Below are positions 4,570 to 7,251 of a DNA stretch of 7,251 nucleotides, piece by piece (within the stretch, counting starts at the first letter, position 1; every line of letters begins with the position of its first letter). The notes beneath the pieces were generated by a model. The model was not told the DNA's origin. It saw only the letters and a program-made list of their open reading frames with translations, and did not search any database. The translations under genes were made by a program, and so were the position numbers. Source of the DNA: Candidatus Heimdallarchaeota archaeon (GTDB lineage Archaea > Asgardarchaeota > Heimdallarchaeia > Heimdallarchaeales > Heimdallarchaeaceae); the NCBI GenBank assembly GCA_016839875.1, contig JAEOTK010000371.1, positions 1-7,251 on the forward strand, in the 5' to 3' direction.

Positions 4570-6863
4570 AATAGAATATTGGCTACACTTTTTGAGATAG
4601 CTAAACTGTCAATGTAACTTATTTTTTTGTCTTTATCATTTGAATCCATCAGGATATCCCACAGTGGGGAGGGTTTTCCAATAACTTTGGATAGCTCATG
4701 AAGTTTTTGTAATCCAGAATAGGATTTTCCAATAAATGCATAACATAAAACACATGGGTCCATTTTTCTTAATAGATAAGTATAATCATGAAATCTCTTT
4801 CTATGAGCTATTTCAGGTTCATTTTCAAGTATCAATTTGTGTATGTTCTCGATAAATTCATTTTTGCTGTTTTCATCTATATTCTCGTTAAGAACTTCAG
4901 TGTAAAGTACAGAACCTGTTTCATTGAGTACTAGAAATAATGCTGGTAATTCCTCTTCCTTAATATCAGTTTCAATATCAATCATTCTCTTCTTTATCAT
5001 TTGATTAAGCATCTCTTCAATATGAGTTAATTCAAGTTTCTCAGCAATTGAAGGTAACTTCATTGTAAATTCAGTCCAGTGATCTAATTTATCTAACAAT
5101 TGATCGTGTTCGTTAGAAATTCGTATAGCTAATCTATGGATTCCCTTATCTTCTGCGATTTTTTGAGCATCTACTAACAGCTGTTGAGCTCTACTTGTTT
5201 TCAATTCAATAAGAGATAATTGCGCTTGTAACAAATATGCTTCTGCCTTGAGAGCAAACAGGTTCTGTTTTGAAGCAATATCAATCAATTGTACAATGAA
5301 GCCTTTAACTTTATCAAGAATTGTTAAGTCACTTGAACTACTCAATTCCAGAAGCAGAATTTCACATAGATGTAATATAACCTCTACAGAGATATTATAA
5401 TCAACAATGTCTTCTTCAATCATTTGTACTAATGCATTTTTCGCTTCTACGTTTTCTTCGGAACTTTCACTGTATTTACACAATATTGCTTTTGATAACT
5501 GGTATAGTTGGTTAATTATCACATTATCTGTGTCAATTGATAAAAGTTCTAATCTATCTAAGTATTCCATTGCTTCATTATTTAGTTCTGAAAACAAACA
5601 TAGCACTATTAAACATTTCAACGAGGAAGCTATCTTACTTAATTTATCACTTATTTTCATTTTTTCTCTCAAATTAAGTGACTGTAAATGATAATCCATT
5701 GACTTCTTCAAATCAGCTTTTTTTAGATATAACTCTCCTAAACTGAAATAAATCTCACCAAGAGTGTCTTCCATTTTGTGTTGCTTAATTATGTTCATAG
5801 CTCTTTCAAAATGCAACAGAGCTTCATCTAACTCACCTTTTAGGACAAGAACTCTACCAATTCTGTTGTGGCCTATTCCAAGATTGAGTTCATCTTTCAC
5901 TTCTTCACTAAATTTATAGTACTCATCATATGCAGCAAGAGCGATATCATATTCTCCCTTTAATTGTTGAACATGTCCAATATTTAGCAATACATATGCA
6001 ACGCGATCTGGCCTGTTAATTCTGCTAAAATACTCCTTGCTTTTTTCGAATTCCTTCAATGATTTTTCTAGTTCTCCCATTCCGTTGTATATAAATGCCA
6101 AATGCTGACTACTTAGAGCTATTTGATATTCATCCTCCAATTCTTCCCAGATAGCTATGCTTTGCTTTTCTAGTTTAAGAGCTTCCTTTAATTGATCCTC
6201 TTTGAATCTAATACCTGCAATCATGAGATAAGTATGTGCAATATTTCTTCTGAAATTAAATTCTGTAGAAATCTGCAATCCATTATTATAATTTTGCATT
6301 GAGAGGTCTAGATTTCCTGAGTAGAAGTGTGCATCTGCTATCTTTCGATATATGACAGCTTGGTAATAATTATCGTTCAGTTTATCATTCAATGATAAAG
6401 CTCGATTATAGTGTGCTAAAGATGTTTCAAAATCATATTTACTTCTAAACCATCCCCCGAGAACAATAGCATAGTGAATTTCTCTTTTAAGAAATTCAGA
6501 ATTAGTATCACTTGTATGCTTATCTAGAAGGTCTTCAAGTTTAACAATATACTCTTCACATTCTTCTACTCTCATTAGATTCATTAGTGCTTCTATCTTA
6601 TACAACATCCCGTCTATGGTAAAAATTGGTTGTTGTAGTTCTTCACTTAAATCAATAATAATGTCTGCTAGCATTATAGCTTTTTCTAAATCATTATGCA
6701 TTACTAAGATTGATAGTTGAGCAATTCTTGTTCGAAGACTTTCAACCACATCAAGATTTTCATCATTTTCTAGTTCTTTAGCTAATTTCTCAGCTGTTTT
6801 CAACTCTCCTTCTCTAATCATGCTTTCAATCAATTCAAGCTGTTCATTAGGAGAAGTAGACAT
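4557..6863 (-). CDS. TPR-repeat protein with C-terminal longin/roadblock-like domain
   Basis: This encodes 768 residues with no signal peptide or membrane segment, so it is cytoplasmic. Residues 1-125 are helical. About 130-402 hold seven TPR units of roughly 40 residues, with the usual A/G-x-x-Y/F and A-L-x-x-Y/F-x-x-A/S-L pattern (for example KGEYDIALAAYDEYYKFSEE, KGELDEALLHFERAMNIIKQ). Residues 403-600 are degenerate helical repeats. Residues 639-727 show the beta-beta-alpha-beta-beta-beta-alpha order of longin/roadblock domains: LPALFLVLNETGSVLYTEVL, a helix to about 680, strands FHDYTYLLRK and CVLCYAFIGKSY, then helix SGLQKLHELSKVI. Longin and roadblock domains bind small GTPases or trafficking partners, and Asgard archaea are rich in both. 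A scaffold or GTPase-regulator role is inferred, with no partner visible here. TAA directly precedes the ATG in frame and AGAGG lies ten bases upstream, fixing the start. The gene stands alone, convergent to the 3618 gene. Confidence 0.87.
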   Translation of the reverse strand: MSTSPNEQLELIESMIREGELKTAEKLAKELENDENLDVVESLRTRIAQLSILVMHNDLEKAIMLADIIIDLSEELQQPIFTIDGMLYKIEALMNLMRVEECEEYIVKLEDLLDKHTSDTNSEFLKREIHYAIVLGGWFRSKYDFETSLAHYNRALSLNDKLNDNYYQAVIYRKIADAHFYSGNLDLSMQNYNNGLQISTEFNFRRNIAHTYLMIAGIRFKEDQLKEALKLEKQSIAIWEELEDEYQIALSSQHLAFIYNGMGELEKSLKEFEKSKEYFSRINRPDRVAYVLLNIGHVQQLKGEYDIALAAYDEYYKFSEEVKDELNLGIGHNRIGRVLVLKGELDEALLHFERAMNIIKQHKMEDTLGEIYFSLGELYLKKADLKKSMDYHLQSLNLREKMKISDKLSKIASSLKCLIVLCLFSELNNEAMEYLDRLELLSIDTDNVIINQLYQLSKAILCKYSESSEENVEAKNALVQMIEEDIVDYNISVEVILHLCEILLLELSSSSDLTILDKVKGFIVQLIDIASKQNLFALKAEAYLLQAQLSLIELKTSRAQQLLVDAQKIAEDKGIHRLAIRISNEHDQLLDKLDHWTEFTMKLPSIAEKLELTHIEEMLNQMIKKRMIDIETDIKEEELPALFLVLNETGSVLYTEVLNENIDENSKNEFIENIHKLILENEPEIAHRKRFHDYTYLLRKMDPCVLCYAFIGKSYSGLQKLHELSKVIGKPSPLWDILMDSNDKDKKISYIDSLAISKSVANILLKEK

Positions 6864-6873
6864 TTAGTAAAAA

Positions 6874-6911
6874 CCTCTGTTCGATTATATGTGTGAACAA
6901 TTAAATAAAAG
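6874..6911 (-). promoter_or_regulatory. Promoter and ribosome-binding site of the TPR-longin gene
   Basis: On the minus strand TTTTATTTAA (6910-6901) is a TATA-like box; transcription about 26 bases on would start near 6879. That leaves a leader of about 16 bases opening with AGAGG (6878-6874), ten bases before the ATG at 6863. A second box, TATAAT (6889-6884), would place the start inside the codon region and is less likely. Confidence 0.45.
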
Positions 6912-6928
6912 ATTTCTGCAAAAAATCG

Positions 6929-6958
6929 AAAAAAAAAAGAATAGGAGTACTAATACTC
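6929..6958 (-). terminator. Hairpin plus T10 terminator of the right-edge gene
   Basis: On the minus strand, GAGTA (6958-6954), a 4-base loop and TACTC (6949-6945) form a 5-bp stem, followed after six bases by ten consecutive T (6938-6929) and a further T-run. It begins six bases after the stop of the 6964-7251 gene and separates it from the TPR-longin promoter. Confidence 0.6.
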
Positions 6959-6963
6959 AAATT

Positions 6964-7251
6964 CTAAATTGCGTAATAATACAATGCTGCTATTCCAACA
7001 ACTCCAAGGACTATTGAAGCTGTAATTAAGAATGCGTATAATGCTGATTTAGCGATTAATGCTACTATACTAAGCAATCTTCTCCTTTTAGTATCGAATA
7101 CTGCTTTTCCAGCACCAACCTCTCTAAATCGGTTAATATCATAATCAGCAGCTCCAGCGCCTTTTTCTCTAAAGCGATTGATTAATTCTTCATATGCAAA
7201 AGCACCTTTTTCTCTTAGTCGATTTCTTAATTTAGCAGCAGCTTCTAGTAA
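6964..7251 (-). CDS. C-terminal part of a protein with 15-residue repeats and hydrophobic tail
   Basis: The frame is open from the window edge (7251) to TAG at 6964: the last 95 residues of a gene whose start lies outside. Residues 10-54 of this fragment are three tandem 15-residue repeats with consensus NRFREKGAxxAxxDI, probably amphipathic helices. A basic cluster, KRRR, follows, then about 37 mostly hydrophobic residues (LLSIVALIAK... to IAALYYYAI) reaching the C-terminus: one membrane helix plus an amphipathic lead, or a tight helical hairpin. If no signal peptide lies upstream, this would be a tail-anchored membrane protein with its repeats in the cytoplasm. I do not recognise the family. 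It is on the same strand as the TPR-longin gene but has its own terminator. Confidence 0.75.
   Translation of the reverse strand, partial: LLEAAAKLRNRLREKGAFAYEELINRFREKGAGAADYDINRFREVGAGKAVFDTKRRRLLSIVALIAKSALYAFLITASIVLGVVGIAALYYYAI
7090..7224 (-). repeat. Three tandem 15-residue (45-base) protein repeats
   Basis: Units NRLREKGAFAYEELI, NRFREKGAGAADYDI and NRFREVGAGKAVFDT follow each other without gaps. N1, R2, R4, E5, G7 and A8 are invariant. The DNA has diverged at synonymous positions, so the repeat is not recent. More units may lie beyond the window edge: the residues before the first unit (AAAKLR) resemble a worn repeat end. Confidence 0.7.

Noticed and set aside
5407..5691. 94-residue plus-strand frame
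   Set aside because: It is antisense to the TPR gene, with no promoter and low-complexity Ser/Leu composition.

Overview
The window reads as an AT-rich archaeal chromosome segment, most likely from an Asgard archaeon. Three observations point to archaea. Promoters have TATA-type boxes about 25-27 bases upstream of the expected transcription start. At least one gene has a GGTGAT ribosome-binding site that pairs with the usual archaeal 16S tail. Two divergent genes appear to have no 5' leader. The Asgard assignment is an inference: it rests on a TPR protein ending in a longin/roadblock-like domain and on surface beta-helix proteins with a C-terminal GNxWSDW motif. No rRNA, tRNA, CRISPR array or insertion sequence was seen.

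Layout. Positions 1-1134 (minus) hold the first 378 codons of a secreted right-handed parallel beta-helix protein, whose 3' end lies outside the window. It has its own promoter and ribosome-binding site. Upstream, positions 1303-2370 (minus) encode a membrane-anchored paralogue with a ladder of regularly spaced cysteines, followed by a hairpin-plus-T-tract terminator at 1243-1269. Positions 2444-3457 (minus) encode a signal-peptide / extracellular beta domain / one transmembrane helix / winged-helix protein. This looks like a membrane-bound one-component regulator, and it starts with TTG. A 31-codon reading frame (2352-2447) bridges the regulator and the beta-helix gene with overlaps at both ends, so these genes probably form one transcript.

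Positions 3458-3617 are a divergent promoter region with an imperfect 10-bp inverted repeat just upstream of the plus-strand TATA box. Positions 3618-4535 (plus) encode a sequon-rich surface protein with a cysteine/glutamate stalk of period three and a C-terminal membrane anchor. Convergent to it, positions 4557-6863 (minus) encode a 768-residue TPR protein with a C-terminal longin-like domain. At the right edge, 6964-7251 (minus) is the C-terminal part of a protein with three 15-residue repeats and a hydrophobic tail.

How it may work together (inference): positions 1-4535 look like a cell-envelope locus. Two beta-helix surface proteins and one stalked surface protein flank a membrane-bound DNA-binding protein that is placed to sense something outside the cell and control its neighbours. 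The TPR-longin and repeat/tail-anchor genes on the right are separate cytoplasmic or membrane-associated units. I assign no enzymatic function to any gene here.
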